This document shows, piece by piece, positions 8,895 to 18,332 of a stretch of 46,338 nucleotides of DNA (position 1 is its first letter; each line of letters starts with the position of its first letter). The translations under genes and the position numbers were made by a program. The DNA is taken from NCBI RefSeq assembly GCF_003860135.1, contig NZ_RQYN01000019.1:1-46338 (forward strand), given 5' to 3'. Below the pieces are notes generated by a model, which saw nothing but the letters and a program-made list of their open reading frames with translations, was not told where the DNA came from and made no database searches. Source of the DNA: Tannerella forsythia. GTDB taxonomy: Bacteria; Bacteroidota; Bacteroidia; Bacteroidales; Tannerellaceae.

Positions 8895-8918
8895 CCGGCA
8901 AAACAGAAATTTGACACA

Positions 8919-10706
8919 ATGAATCATATACGCAATTTTTGTATCATCGCCCATATCGATCATGGGAAAAGTACCTTGGCCGACCGCCTGCTCGAATACA
9001 CGAAGACCGTAGCGGCAAAAGACATGCAGTCGCAAGTGCTCGACAACATGGATTTGGAGCGCGAGCGAGGCATTACGATCAAGAGTCACGCGATCCAGAT
9101 GGAATACGAATATAAGGGAGAGAAATATGTCTTGAACCTGATCGATACGCCGGGACACGTCGATTTCTCGTACGAAGTATCGCGTTCGATCGCGGCATGC
9201 GAGGGTGCTCTGCTCATCGTCGACGCGGCGCAGGGTATTCAGGCGCAGACAATTTCGAACTTATATATGGCCATCGAGAACGACCTCGAAATTATTCCCG
9301 TGATCAATAAGATTGACCTTCCGAGTGCGATGCCTGAAGAGATCGAGGATCAGATCGTCGAACTGATCGGCTGTCCGCGAGATTCGATTCTTCGCGCCAG
9401 CGGTAAAACGGGCGACGGCGTATATGATATCCTCAACGCCATTGTGGAGCGCGTGTCTCCTCCTTCGGGCGATCCGGAGGCCCCGCTGCAATGTCTCATT
9501 TTCGACTCGGTGTTCAACTCGTTTCGCGGAATCATCGCTTATTTCAAGGTCGTAAACGGTACGATTCGTCAGGGCGACCATGTGAAGTTTATCGCTACCG
9601 GCAAAGAATACGATGCTGACGAAGTAGGTGTGCTGAAGCTCGAAATGAGCCCCCGCAAAGAAGTGCGTACGGGCGATGTGGGATATATCATCTCCGGTAT
9701 CAAAACGTCGAAAGAGGTAAAAGTCGGAGATACGATTACGCATGTCAAACGACCTGCCTCCGAAGCCATCGCCGGGTTCGAGGAGGTGAAACCGATGGTC
9801 TTTGCGGGTGTGTATCCGATTGCTCCCGAAGATTTTGAAAACCTGCGCACCTCGCTCGAAAAATTACAGTTGAACGATGCCTCTCTGACGTTTCAACCCG
9901 AAAGTTCGGTGGCGCTGGGCTTCGGCTTCCGATGCGGATTCCTCGGACTGCTGCACATGGAAATCATTCAGGAGCGTTTGGATCGTGAGTTCGACATGGA
10001 CGTGATTACGACCGTGCCGAACGTATCGTATAAAGTGTACGACAAAAAAGGCAACTGCACCGAAGTGCATAACCCCGGCGGCTTGCCCGACCCGACGCAG
10101 ATCGACCATATCGAGGAACCGTTTATCCGTGCTTCCATCATCACACAGACCACGTATATCGGACCGATTATGACACTCTGTCTCGGTAAACGCGGCATTC
10201 TCATCAAGCAGGATTACATTACCGGCAACCGGATCGAGCTTTTTTACGACCTCCCCTTGGGCGAGATCGTGATCGACTTTTACGACAAACTCAAGAGCGT
10301 TTCGAAAGGGTACGCGTCGTTCGACTACCATCTGCACGATTACCGGCCGGGCAAACTCGTCAAACTCGATATTTTGCTTAACGGTGAGCCGGTCGATGCC
10401 CTTTCCACCCTCACCCATTTCGACAACAGCGTGACCTTCGGCCGACGCATGTGCGAGAAGTTGAAAGAATTGATCCCCCGACAGCAATTCGACATCGCCA
10501 TACAAGCGGCTATCGGGGCAAAAATCATTGCCCGCGAAACGATCAAGGCCGTCCGCAAAGACGTGACAGCCAAATGTTACGGTGGTGACGTTTCGCGTAA
10601 ACGCAAACTGCTTGAGAAACAAAAAGAGGGGAAAAAGCGGATGAAACAGATCGGCACGGTCGAAGTGCCGCAGAAAGCGTTTCTTGCCGTCTTGAAGTTG
10701 GAATAA
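8919..10706 (+). CDS. lepA: Elongation factor 4 (LepA)
   Basis: 595 residues, close to the 599 of E. coli LepA. The ATG at 8919 gives the conserved start [20 protein letters not shown]; the upstream open extension (to 8796) has no conserved sequence. GTPase motifs are G1 [10 protein letters not shown]2 [10 protein letters not shown]3 DTPGHVDF and G4 NKIDL. They are followed by the translation-factor beta barrel, EF-G-like domains and the LepA C-terminal domain with [20 protein letters not shown]. LepA is a ribosome-associated GTPase that affects back-translocation or initiation under stress. It is monocistronic here. A long repeat-rich region with no gene follows. Confidence 0.97.
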   Translation: MNHIRNFCIIAHIDHGKSTLADRLLEYTKTVAAKDMQSQVLDNMDLERERGITIKSHAIQMEYEYKGEKYVLNLIDTPGHVDFSYEVSRSIAACEGALLIVDAAQGIQAQTISNLYMAIENDLEIIPVINKIDLPSAMPEEIEDQIVELIGCPRDSILRASGKTGDGVYDILNAIVERVSPPSGDPEAPLQCLIFDSVFNSFRGIIAYFKVVNGTIRQGDHVKFIATGKEYDADEVGVLKLEMSPRKEVRTGDVGYIISGIKTSKEVKVGDTITHVKRPASEAIAGFEEVKPMVFAGVYPIAPEDFENLRTSLEKLQLNDASLTFQPESSVALGFGFRCGFLGLLHMEIIQERLDREFDMDVITTVPNVSYKVYDKKGNCTEVHNPGGLPDPTQIDHIEEPFIRASIITQTTYIGPIMTLCLGKRGILIKQDYITGNRIELFYDLPLGEIVIDFYDKLKSVSKGYASFDYHLHDYRPGKLVKLDILLNGEPVDALSTLTHFDNSVTFGRRMCEKLKELIPRQQFDIAIQAAIGAKIIARETIKAVRKDVTAKCYGGDVSRKRKLLEKQKEGKKRMKQIGTVEVPQKAFLAVLKLE

Positions 10707-11256
10707 AATCATTCATAAGCCGTAATGTCGGAGCATGGAACCGTTGCGTAACGACGCCCCGAAGATTCGTACGCCCCGACGCGAAGCCTGTTGAAAACAA
10801 CGCGGCATTGGCCGGATGCCGGAAAACATCGGGTGAAACGCGGGCGATTTCAGGCCCTGCGAGCCGGCGTTTCGTGGCCTTCTACCGATCTTCCGTTCCT
10901 TCCAACCGAAGTTCCGTTGAACGCAACGAAACTTTTTGGCGATCGCGCGCAAGTTCCGTTCCTTCCCCCGATGTTTCGGGGAGATTGCCCCGAAGAGCCG
11001 GAACATCGACCCGAAGTCCGGGGTGCACCAACGAAACTTGCGTTGGAAAGAACGAATTTTATTCAAGCATCCCCCAAACACGCGTTGTATCGCCCCGAAG
11101 TTCGGTTGAACGCAACGAGCCGCGCGTACGATTATACGGACGCACGGTTGGTGAGAACGGACCTTCCGTTCCTCGCACGCTTCCGGCGCCGGAACGCGTC
11201 TCTTTACTCGTTAAATTAATTGAAAATCAATCGAATATACCACAAAGGAGGTGCGA
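10707..11256. repeat. GC-rich intergenic region with degenerate repeats
   Basis: 550 bp without a supported gene, richer in C/G than other spacers here. Recurrent motifs: CCGAAGTTCNGTTGAACGCA at 10907 and 11096 (27-bp units differing at three positions), CTTCCGTTCCT or GTTCCGTTCCTTCC at 10891, 10954 and 11164, and GCCCCGAAG near 10757, 10988 and 11094. Also present are the inverted repeat CCAACG/CGTTGG at 11029-11047 and a perfect 14-bp palindrome at 11182-11195. Three overlapping frames stay open across it, which is better explained by biased composition than by coding. Function unknown. Confidence 0.7.
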
Positions 11257-12663
11257 TCAGCGGTTCTCAAGGCTTTCCGTTTCTTTCCGGTAGTATTCGT
11301 AGCGGTTCAGCACATCGGAGACATAATTATACGTCTCCGTACCGCGCAGATAACCGAATTTGCAGACCGAATCGGTATAATACTGCGCTTCGGCTTTGAG
11401 GCGGATAAACTCGGCCACGTTGTCGTTCCACACGTTCGGGTTACGTCCGTACTTCTGCGCCAGTCTTTGCGCATCGTAAATATGTCCGATTCCGGCATTG
11501 TAAGAAGCCAGCGTCAGTTTGATACGTTCGAGCGAGTCGAGCGAGACAAATCCCTTTCCAAAACGGCGCAGGCATTCAATCGCAGCCTGTACGTTCTTTT
11601 CCGGATTTTGCATCTCTCCTGCGTCAAATCCCAGCCCGCGCGCCGTAGCCGGCATGATGCCCATCAGTCCCTCGGCACCGCTCCAAGCGACAACCTGAGG
11701 CTGAAAACGAGACTCCTGATACGCAATGGATGCCAGCAAACGCCAGTCCCACCCCAATCGGCCGGCATAACGCTTGAACAGATCGTCATACGGAGAGATT
11801 TGTCCGTTTGCTATCTTCGGCATACCGATCAGCGTCGGTGAAACTTTCGAAAGTTCAAAGTAACGTTTGATAGCCGACTGATAAGAGCTTTTCCCGGTTA
11901 TGTTCGACGCCCACGCATGAATAGCCTTAGCCAGTTTCGGACAGTTCTTGCGCACCGCCCACGAAGAGCGCTGTTTAAAACTGATTGCCAGATTGATATT
12001 AATATTTCGGTAATACGTCCGATTCAGTCTGGCCACATCGTCTTCACACACCGTGTAATCGATCTGGCCTTTTGCCACCATCTCGATCAAATCTTCCGAC
12101 GAGATCGTGTCTTTATCGATATGGACAATGCGGATTCCTCCTCCCAACTCGCTGTTGAGGTTCTCGAGTCGCTCTTGATAACGTCGATACGGTTTTATAC
12201 AGACCTCTTTCCCGATGAGTTGCGTCACATCGGTCAACACCGTATCTCCACGTCCGGCGCGCTGGACGATAACCAGATTCGATTGCCGTTCATAGCCGCA
12301 AAAAAGCATCTGCTCTTTTAACTTATTGTCGATGGTAATCGGATAAGCCGCAACATCGGCCTCGCCCGATTGCAACATCTCCATCAGGCGGGTAATGTTT
12401 TCGGCCACCTTCATATTCAAACGCAATCCGTTCTGGCGGGCGAAGTCGGCGATGAGATCGTACTCATACCCCATCGCCTGCATCTTATATTGGAAATACG
12501 ACGTAGAACTGTTGAGCGTCACAGCCGTTATCTCCCCCTTCTCTTTGATGGAAGGCCAATCGGATGAAGTCTCTTCACTCTGAGAACGGTTCCCTCCGCT
12601 GTAGCATCCGCACAGCAACAGAAGCAAAGACACAAGCGGAAAGACAAATGTATTTCTATACAT
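11257..12663 (-). CDS. mltF: MltF-type membrane-bound lytic murein transglycosylase
   Basis: 468 residues. A lipoprotein signal has Cys20. An SBP_bac_3 (periplasmic amino-acid-binding type) domain spans about 40-265, followed by a goose-type SLT domain from about 285. The catalytic Glu is E317 in AYQESRFQPQ, followed by GAEGLMGIMPATARGLG and later SYNAGIGHI, which are SLT family signatures. This two-domain order is that of MltF, which cleaves the glycan strand of peptidoglycan to 1,6-anhydro-muropeptides and can be allosterically controlled by the binding-protein domain. It should be anchored in the periplasm or outer membrane. It is 30 bp downstream of the rRNA methyltransferase gene on the same strand, so co-transcription is possible. 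Confidence 0.92.
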   Translation of the reverse strand: MYRNTFVFPLVSLLLLLCGCYSGGNRSQSEETSSDWPSIKEKGEITAVTLNSSTSYFQYKMQAMGYEYDLIADFARQNGLRLNMKVAENITRLMEMLQSGEADVAAYPITIDNKLKEQMLFCGYERQSNLVIVQRAGRGDTVLTDVTQLIGKEVCIKPYRRYQERLENLNSELGGGIRIVHIDKDTISSEDLIEMVAKGQIDYTVCEDDVARLNRTYYRNININLAISFKQRSSWAVRKNCPKLAKAIHAWASNITGKSSYQSAIKRYFELSKVSPTLIGMPKIANGQISPYDDLFKRYAGRLGWDWRLLASIAYQESRFQPQVVAWSGAEGLMGIMPATARGLGFDAGEMQNPEKNVQAAIECLRRFGKGFVSLDSLERIKLTLASYNAGIGHIYDAQRLAQKYGRNPNVWNDNVAEFIRLKAEAQYYTDSVCKFGYLRGTETYNYVSDVLNRYEYYRKETESLENR

Positions 12664-12693
12664 TATTTTATAGTATGGTATTACATCGTAACT

Positions 12694-14115
12694 CTATCGG
12701 TCATTCTTTTTACGAAGCAAGGCTACGTTTTCGACATGATGCGTATGCGGAAACATATCGACCGGCTGAATTTTTACCACCTCATAACGGATACTCATCC
12801 GCTCAATGTCTCGTGCCTGCGTAGCCGGATTACAACTCACATAGACGATTTTTTCGGGCGATGCCGCCAGAATCGTATCAATCACGTCGTTGTGCATACC
12901 CATACGTGGGGGGTCGGTGATGATTACGTCCGGCCGGCCATGTTCTTCGATAAAAGCCGTCGTGAGCAAATCTTTCATATCTCCGGCAAAGAACGCGACA
13001 TTGTCGATGCCGTTCAGTTGCGCGTTTACTTTCGCATCCTCGATTGCCTCGGGCACATATTCGATACCTACTACCTTGCGGGCTTTCCGGGCAACGAAGT
13101 TGGCGATTGTCCCGGTACCGGTGTAAAGATCGTAAACCGTTTCGTTGCCGCTCAATCCGGCGAACTCGCGCGTTACATCATACAGCCGGTAAGCCTGCTC
13201 GCTGTTTGTTTGATAGAATGATTTGGGTCCCACCTTAAACTGCAAATCCTCCATCCGCTCAATCAAATGATCTTTCCCACGATATAACTCGATATCCAAG
13301 TCGGTCAGCGTATCGTTCCGTTTCCCGTTGATGACATACATCAGCGACGTAATTTCCGGTATTTGCTCCAGCAGATGCTCCAACAAGGCTTCGCGTAGCG
13401 CCTTATCTTCTCTGAAGAAAGCCAGAACGACCATCAACTCACCGGTCGAGGCGGTACGTATCATCAACGTGCGCACAAAGCCTTCCTGATTTTTCAAGTC
13501 GAAGAAAGAATAACCCTCGTGCGTCAGACAGAAATTTTTCACGCATAGCCGAATCCGGTTCGACACATCGTCCTGCAACCAGCAACGCCGGATATCGAGC
13601 ACCTTATCGAACATGCCCGGAATATGGAACCCCAGCGCGTTCATCTCCGTATATTCGATACCGGAGGCCACTTCCTGTTCGGTCAGCCAGCGCTTGTTCG
13701 AAAATGTAAACTCCAGCTTGTTACGGTAATGCATCGTGCGCTCCGAACCGAGAATCGGCAACACCTCTCCTATCGGTACCTTGCCGATTCGCGTCAGCGT
13801 ATCCGTAACTTGTTTTTGCTTATAGCGCAACTGTTCTTCGTAAGGCAGATGCTGCCATTTGCAGCCTCCGCATACCCCGAAATGTTCGCAGAAAGGAGTT
13901 GCCCGCTTCTCACTGTACTTGTGGAATGCGATAACATTCCCTTCGGCATAATGACTTCGTTTGCGAGTCAAACGGATATCTACCACATCACCCGGTGCCG
14001 CCCACGGCACAAAAACAACCATTTCACTCACTTTGGCAATCGCTTTGCCTTCGGCCGCAACATCCGTGATTTCTACCTCTTCCAGTATCGGGAAGGGTTT
14101 CTTTTTTCGTGTCAA
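12694..14115 (-). CDS. rlmD: 23S rRNA (uracil-5-)-methyltransferase RlmD/RumA family
   Basis: 473 residues, family length. An N-terminal TRAM domain (about 10-65) is followed by a [4Fe-4S] cysteine cluster with C76, C82 and C85 in CEHFGVCGGCKWQ. Next come the central beta domain and a Rossmann SAM-binding domain (VYDLYTGTGTIANFVA and IITDPPRMGMH). The catalytic nucleophile Cys is C428 in VSCNPATQARD. These enzymes methylate C5 of a specific uridine in 23S rRNA or tRNA. In Bacteroidetes the name RlmD is used, but the exact target base is not provable from sequence. A TATATTTG element lies 30 nt upstream. Confidence 0.93.
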   Translation of the reverse strand: MTRKKKPFPILEEVEITDVAAEGKAIAKVSEMVVFVPWAAPGDVVDIRLTRKRSHYAEGNVIAFHKYSEKRATPFCEHFGVCGGCKWQHLPYEEQLRYKQKQVTDTLTRIGKVPIGEVLPILGSERTMHYRNKLEFTFSNKRWLTEQEVASGIEYTEMNALGFHIPGMFDKVLDIRRCWLQDDVSNRIRLCVKNFCLTHEGYSFFDLKNQEGFVRTLMIRTASTGELMVVLAFFREDKALREALLEHLLEQIPEITSLMYVINGKRNDTLTDLDIELYRGKDHLIERMEDLQFKVGPKSFYQTNSEQAYRLYDVTREFAGLSGNETVYDLYTGTGTIANFVARKARKVVGIEYVPEAIEDAKVNAQLNGIDNVAFFAGDMKDLLTTAFIEEHGRPDVIITDPPRMGMHNDVIDTILAASPEKIVYVSCNPATQARDIERMSIRYEVVKIQPVDMFPHTHHVENVALLRKKNDR

Positions 14116-14144
14116 ATCTGTGAATAATTAAAAAATTCGCCACG

Positions 14145-14152
14145 CAAATATA
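14145..14152 (-). promoter_or_regulatory. -7 element for rlmD
   Basis: The minus strand reads TATATTTG, matching TAnnTTTG, 30 nt before the ATG at 14115. Confidence 0.6.
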
Positions 14153-14239
14153 AAAACTAACTTCCGGATAGAATCAAAAATAGTTTTAAAACATAAAAAT
14201 ACCTTCGCGGTTTATTTGGAAATCAGCGATCAAAATAGC

Positions 14240-14247
14240 TATATTTG
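14240..14247 (+). promoter_or_regulatory. Promoter of ppdK
   Basis: TATATTTG (-7) with TTTG at 14215-14218 (-33) and a 21-nt spacer. It is one of the best matches in the window. Confidence 0.75.
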
Positions 14248-14289
14248 CACTGTCGAGATTTCTATGACTTATCATAATTCAACAAATAT

Positions 14290-17010
14290 ATGGAAATAAA
14301 GAGAGTTTACACCTTTGGTAATGGAAAAGCCGAAGGGCGGGCAGATATGCGGAATCTGCTGGGTGGAAAAGGAGCCAACTTGGCAGAAATGAACTTGATT
14401 GGAGTGCCTGTTCCTCCGGGATTTACCATCACAACCGATGTCTGCAACGAGTATTATAAAATCGGAAAAGAAAAAGTGGTAGAGTTACTGCAAGACGAAG
14501 TGAAAAATGCGGTAGCCTACGTCGAATCATTGATGCACTCCAAGTTCGGAGACGTAGAGAACCCTCTGCTCGTTTCGGTACGTTCGGGAGCCCGCGCTTC
14601 GATGCCCGGGATGATGGATACCATCCTGAATCTGGGACTCAACGACGAAGTGGTTGAAGGATTGGCGCGTAAGACGAACAATCCCCGCTTTGCATGGGAC
14701 TCGTATCGCCGCTTTGTCCAGATGTACGGAGACGTAGTACTGGGAATGAAGCCTGAAAATAAAGAGGATATTGACCCGTTCGAAGAAATTATCGAAGAAG
14801 TAAAGAAAGCCAAGGGCGTCACGCTCGATAACGAACTCGGAGTGGAAGACTTGAAGGAGCTTGTCACCAAATTCAAGGCTGCCGTAAAGAAACAAACCGG
14901 TCGCGATTTCCCGACTTCAGCCTATGAGCAGTTGTGGGGAGCCATTTGCTCCGTTTTCAACTCGTGGATGAACGAACGCGCCATTTTGTATCGTAAGATG
15001 GAAGGCATCCCGGCCGAATGGGGAACAGCAGTCAATGTACAGGCAATGGTTTTCGGTAACATGGGTGAAACCTCGGCAACCGGTGTTTGCTTCTCGCGCG
15101 ACGCAGGCAATGGCGAAGATTTGTTCAACGGCGAATACCTGATCAATGCGCAAGGCGAAGACGTGGTCGCCGGCATTCGCACCCCGCAACAGATCACCAA
15201 GATCGGTTCGCAACGCTGGGCGGAACTGGCCGGTGTGCCTGAAGCGCTCAGAGCAGCGGAGTACCCTTCGATGGAAGAAGCCATGCCCGAAATATATAAA
15301 GAACTGGACGCGATTCAGACGAAGCTCGAAGATCATTACCGCGACATGCAGGATATGGAATTTACCGTACAGGATGGCAAGCTCTGGTTCCTGCAAACCC
15401 GTAACGGAAAACGTACCGGCGCGGCGATGGTTAAGATTGCCATGGACCTGCTACGTCAAGGCATGATCGATGAAAAAACGGCTTTGAAACGCATCGATGC
15501 GAACAAACTGGATGAGCTGCTTCACCCCGTATTCGATAAAGAAGCGTTGAAAAAGGCCAAAGTGCTGACACGCGGACTTCCCGCCTCGCCGGGAGCAGCT
15601 ACGGGACAGATCGTATTCTTCGCAGATGATGCGGCGAAATGGTACGACGAAGGGCATAAAATCGTGCTTGTACGTATTGAAACATCGCCCGAAGATTTAG
15701 CGGGTATGGCCGTAGCCGAAGGTATCCTGACCGCTCGCGGAGGAATGACCTCGCATGCCGCTGTCGTAGCCCGTGGCATGGGAAAATGCTGCGTATCGGG
15801 TGCAGGAGCATTGAATATCGATTATAAAAATCGCACAGTCGAAATAGACGGAACAGTACTCAAGGAAGGCGATTATATCTCCATCAACGGTACGACGGGC
15901 GAAGTGTATAAAGATGAAGTGCGTACGCAAGCCGCCGAACTGCTCGACGACTTCGCAGAACTCATGAAGCTGGCGGACAAATATACTCACCTCAAAGTAC
16001 GTACAAACGCCGACACACCGCACGACGCGGAAGTGGCACGCGGATTCGGAGCCGTAGGTATCGGATTGTGTCGTACGGAACACATGTTCTTCGAAGGCGA
16101 TAAAATCAAAGCCATGCGCGAAATGATTCTCTCCGAGAACGCCGAAGGACGAAAGAAAGCGTTGGCGAAAATCCTGCCCTATCAGCAGGCCGACTTCAAA
16201 GGAATCTTCAAAGCCATGGCCGGCTATCCCGTCACGGTTCGTCTGCTCGATCCTCCGTTGCACGAATTTGTACCTCACGATCCGAAAGGTCAAAAGGAAC
16301 TGGCCGATGCAATGGGCGTAAGCGTAGAATACATCCGGCAACGGGTAGATGCTCTGCACGAACAGAATCCGATGCTCGGACATCGCGGGTGCCGCTTGGG
16401 GAATACGTATCCCGAAATTACACAGATGCAGACACGCGCGATCCTCGGAGCTGCACTCGAACTGAAAAAAGAAGGCGTATCGACTTATCCCGAAATTATG
16501 GTGCCGCTCACCGGTATCGTATACGAATTCAAAGAGCAGGAAGAGGTGATTCGTGCCGAAGCAGAAGCGCTTTTTGCCGAACAAGGTGATAAAATCGACT
16601 TTAAGGTCGGTACGATGATCGAAGTGCCGCGTGCAGCTTTGACAGCAAATAAGATTGCTTCGAAGGCTGAATTCTTCTCGTTCGGAACGAATGACTTGAC
16701 TCAAATGACGTTTGGCTATTCACGCGACGATATCGCCTCCTTCCTTCCGATTTATCTGGAAAAGAAAATTCTGAAGGTAGACCCATTCCAAGTGCTTGAT
16801 CAGAATGGTGTCGGACAGTTGATCCGTATGGCCACGGAAAAAGGTCGAGCCGTACGTCCGGATTTGAAGTGCGGTATCTGCGGTGAACACGGAGGAGAGC
16901 CATCGTCGGTAAAATTCTGTCATCAGGTAGGATTAGACTACGTCAGCTGTTCGCCTTTCCGGGTGCCGATTGCACGCATTGCGGCCGCGCAAGCTGCGAT
17001 TGAAGCGTAA
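14290..17010 (+). CDS. ppdK: Pyruvate, phosphate dikinase
   Basis: 906 residues, typical of PPDK (about 870-900). The N-terminal ATP-grasp nucleotide-binding domain begins with GGKGANLAEMN. The swivelling phosphohistidine domain has H489 in GGMTSHAAVVARGMGKCC. The C-terminal PEP/pyruvate TIM barrel ends in GICGEHGGEPSSVKFC with catalytic Cys864. The enzyme interconverts ATP, phosphate and pyruvate with AMP, PPi and PEP. In anaerobic Bacteroidales it is thought to act in PPi-linked glycolysis or gluconeogenesis at the PEP node. It is monocistronic: it has its own promoter upstream and a strong terminator 34 nt after the stop codon. Confidence 0.98.
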   Translation: MEIKRVYTFGNGKAEGRADMRNLLGGKGANLAEMNLIGVPVPPGFTITTDVCNEYYKIGKEKVVELLQDEVKNAVAYVESLMHSKFGDVENPLLVSVRSGARASMPGMMDTILNLGLNDEVVEGLARKTNNPRFAWDSYRRFVQMYGDVVLGMKPENKEDIDPFEEIIEEVKKAKGVTLDNELGVEDLKELVTKFKAAVKKQTGRDFPTSAYEQLWGAICSVFNSWMNERAILYRKMEGIPAEWGTAVNVQAMVFGNMGETSATGVCFSRDAGNGEDLFNGEYLINAQGEDVVAGIRTPQQITKIGSQRWAELAGVPEALRAAEYPSMEEAMPEIYKELDAIQTKLEDHYRDMQDMEFTVQDGKLWFLQTRNGKRTGAAMVKIAMDLLRQGMIDEKTALKRIDANKLDELLHPVFDKEALKKAKVLTRGLPASPGAATGQIVFFADDAAKWYDEGHKIVLVRIETSPEDLAGMAVAEGILTARGGMTSHAAVVARGMGKCCVSGAGALNIDYKNRTVEIDGTVLKEGDYISINGTTGEVYKDEVRTQAAELLDDFAELMKLADKYTHLKVRTNADTPHDAEVARGFGAVGIGLCRTEHMFFEGDKIKAMREMILSENAEGRKKALAKILPYQQADFKGIFKAMAGYPVTVRLLDPPLHEFVPHDPKGQKELADAMGVSVEYIRQRVDALHEQNPMLGHRGCRLGNTYPEITQMQTRAILGAALELKKEGVSTYPEIMVPLTGIVYEFKEQEEVIRAEAEALFAEQGDKIDFKVGTMIEVPRAALTANKIASKAEFFSFGTNDLTQMTFGYSRDDIASFLPIYLEKKILKVDPFQVLDQNGVGQLIRMATEKGRAVRPDLKCGICGEHGGEPSSVKFCHQVGLDYVSCSPFRVPIARIAAAQAAIEA

Positions 17011-17044
17011 TACGCGCTTAGGCCATCTTCTGAAAAAAGAAAAG

Positions 17045-17087
17045 GAGTGTGTCAGACAAACATCGATTGCTGACATGCTCTTTTTTT
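17045..17087 (+). terminator. Rho-independent terminator of ppdK
   Basis: An 11-bp stem (17045-17055 with 17070-17080, two G-U pairs) around a 14-nt loop is followed by seven T. Confidence 0.88.
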
Positions 17088-17119
17088 ATATTTTCTTTGG
17101 ATAGATATTAAAAAAAGTC

Positions 17120-17127
17120 TACTTTTG
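17120..17127 (+). promoter_or_regulatory. Promoter of the LytTR-FHA unit
   Basis: TACTTTTG (-7) with TTTG at 17096-17099 (-33), spacer 20 nt. It lies 36 nt upstream of the LytTR ATG and just after the ppdK terminator, so the signalling cluster starts its own transcription unit. Confidence 0.7.
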
Positions 17128-17163
17128 CTCCTCAATAATGACTATACCTGCTAAATAAAAAGG

Positions 17164-17553
17164 ATGGATCGGTATTTGATAATAAAAACGAGAGATGAAT
17201 TATTGCGCATACGCATCAGCAACATACTCTATCTCGAAGCAGATCGGAATTACACGAAACTGCTATTGACGGAGGGCGTTCAGTTTACATTTGCTATCAA
17301 TATCGGAAAAATCGAAGGTATGCTGGACACACAAGCTTCAGAGTCCAGATCACAACTCATTCGGGTAGGCAAAAGCTACATCATCAACAAAAATTACATT
17401 TTGCAAATTAATTTACCGAAACAAAAATTACTATTGCTCGTTCCGGGCTCGAAACCTCGCGAACTGGTTGTACCCAGAGAGCCGCTAAAAGCCCTGAAGG
17501 AGAGCTTGGAGCAAGATGCACTAATTACAACAAAAAACAAAGATTCACAATGA
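17164..17553 (+). CDS. Stand-alone LytTR DNA-binding protein
   Basis: 129 residues, almost entirely one LytTR domain: IRISNILYLEADRNYTKLLL near 17-36, then SQLIRVGKSYIINKNYILQI near 64-83, the usual LytTR core. No receiver, PAS or membrane segment is fused to it, so any input must come through a partner protein. Its stop overlaps the ATG of the FHA gene (ATGA), which points to coupled translation and a shared role. LytTR proteins bind direct repeats in promoters. The likely job is transcription control tied to the downstream phospho-signalling proteins, which is inference from position. Confidence 0.9.
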   Translation: MDRYLIIKTRDELLRIRISNILYLEADRNYTKLLLTEGVQFTFAINIGKIEGMLDTQASESRSQLIRVGKSYIINKNYILQINLPKQKLLLLVPGSKPRELVVPREPLKALKESLEQDALITTKNKDSQ

Positions 17554-18203
17554 TCATCCGGATCGGTAAAGCAAACGACAATGACTTTGTAGTAGATGAT
17601 GTACACGTCAGCCGGTATCATGCACGGTTGATACGCGATGAAAACGGCCATCTTTTTATTGAAGATACAGATTCCGCAAATGGCACGTATGTCAATGGGG
17701 ACCGTGTAATCAAGAAAAAAGTGGTGCCCTCTGATGTTATTATGCTCGGAGATCATTATGTTCTGGATATAATGGCCGTTTTGAAATCAGATAACGATTA
17801 CAGTGAAGAATTCGCCGCTTTAAAGCCGGTCTATGAAAGATATATCAAAGAAAAAATACGGATTCAGTCTACGAACCAGTTCAAGACACGTATCTTCCAA
17901 TCGCTGCCATTTGCTTTTGTCGGGGTGGCGGGACTCATTATCGGAGTCCTTGGGAAGCATCACCAAGGCATCTTTATCGGCAGTTTGACACTGGCGATAT
18001 GTGCACCCACTTTAGGTATTTACCTTGGAGCCAGACAGTCCGCTAAAATCCCGGCTTTGATACAACGCCTCTCCAATCAATTCAAAATCGATTACGTCTG
18101 TCCCAAATGCGGAACATTTCTCGGCGAAATCCCTTGGGAATCTTTGGCCAACAAAAAGAGATGCTCTGTCGGCTCATGTCGTGCCAAATGGGTGAAAAAA
18201 TAG
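17550..18203 (+). CDS. FHA-domain membrane protein with C-terminal zinc ribbon
   Basis: 217 residues. The FHA domain (about 1-80) has phosphothreonine-binding signatures SRYHA (21-25) and NGTYVNG (44-50). A linker is followed by two hydrophobic segments (about 113-128 and 135-153, LPFAFVGVAGLIIGVL and FIGSLTLAICAPTLGIYLG), consistent with a membrane hairpin. The C-terminus carries a zinc-ribbon-like set, CPKCG and then CSVGSC. The FHA part should be cytoplasmic and read phosphothreonine on a partner, plausibly a substrate of the Ser/Thr kinase 1.7 kb downstream. It is translationally coupled to the LytTR gene by an ATGA overlap. The combination FHA - two TM - zinc ribbon does not match a named protein I know. 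Confidence 0.88.
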   Translation: MIIRIGKANDNDFVVDDVHVSRYHARLIRDENGHLFIEDTDSANGTYVNGDRVIKKKVVPSDVIMLGDHYVLDIMAVLKSDNDYSEEFAALKPVYERYIKEKIRIQSTNQFKTRIFQSLPFAFVGVAGLIIGVLGKHHQGIFIGSLTLAICAPTLGIYLGARQSAKIPALIQRLSNQFKIDYVCPKCGTFLGEIPWESLANKKRCSVGSCRAKWVKK

Positions 18204-18332
18204 AATGATATATACCAAACAATGGTTTTGTACAATAATCTCCTTGCTTCGTACGTTAATGGTTAAGAATTAAATCACATAAGATTTTAATATGTATCTT
18301 TGTGACAGAATAACCAAAAAAACAGTAAAGAG
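18204..18332. other. Short intergenic region with promoter
   Basis: 129 bp, AT-rich. It carries the TATCTTTG element at 18295-18302; no hairpin terminator is obvious. Confidence 0.5.
18295..18302 (+). promoter_or_regulatory. -7 element of acidic peptide/FHA/PP2C unit
   Basis: TATCTTTG, 30 nt upstream of the 73-residue acidic ORF. This supports that small ORF as a real first gene of the unit. Confidence 0.65.

Noticed and set aside
8796-8918. N-terminal extension of LepA
   Set aside because: LepA homologues begin at the MNHIRNF region; the extension crosses both divergent promoters.
10713-11293. Overlapping ORFs of 122, 142 and 161 codons after lepA
   Set aside because: Three mutually overlapping frames on both strands in GC-rich repeat DNA, with Arg/Ser/Phe-rich composition and no domain, promoter or family; explained by biased composition.
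15697-16704. 335-codon ORF antisense to ppdK
   Set aside because: Shadow of a highly conserved gene; Phe/Arg/His-rich composition typical of antisense frames.
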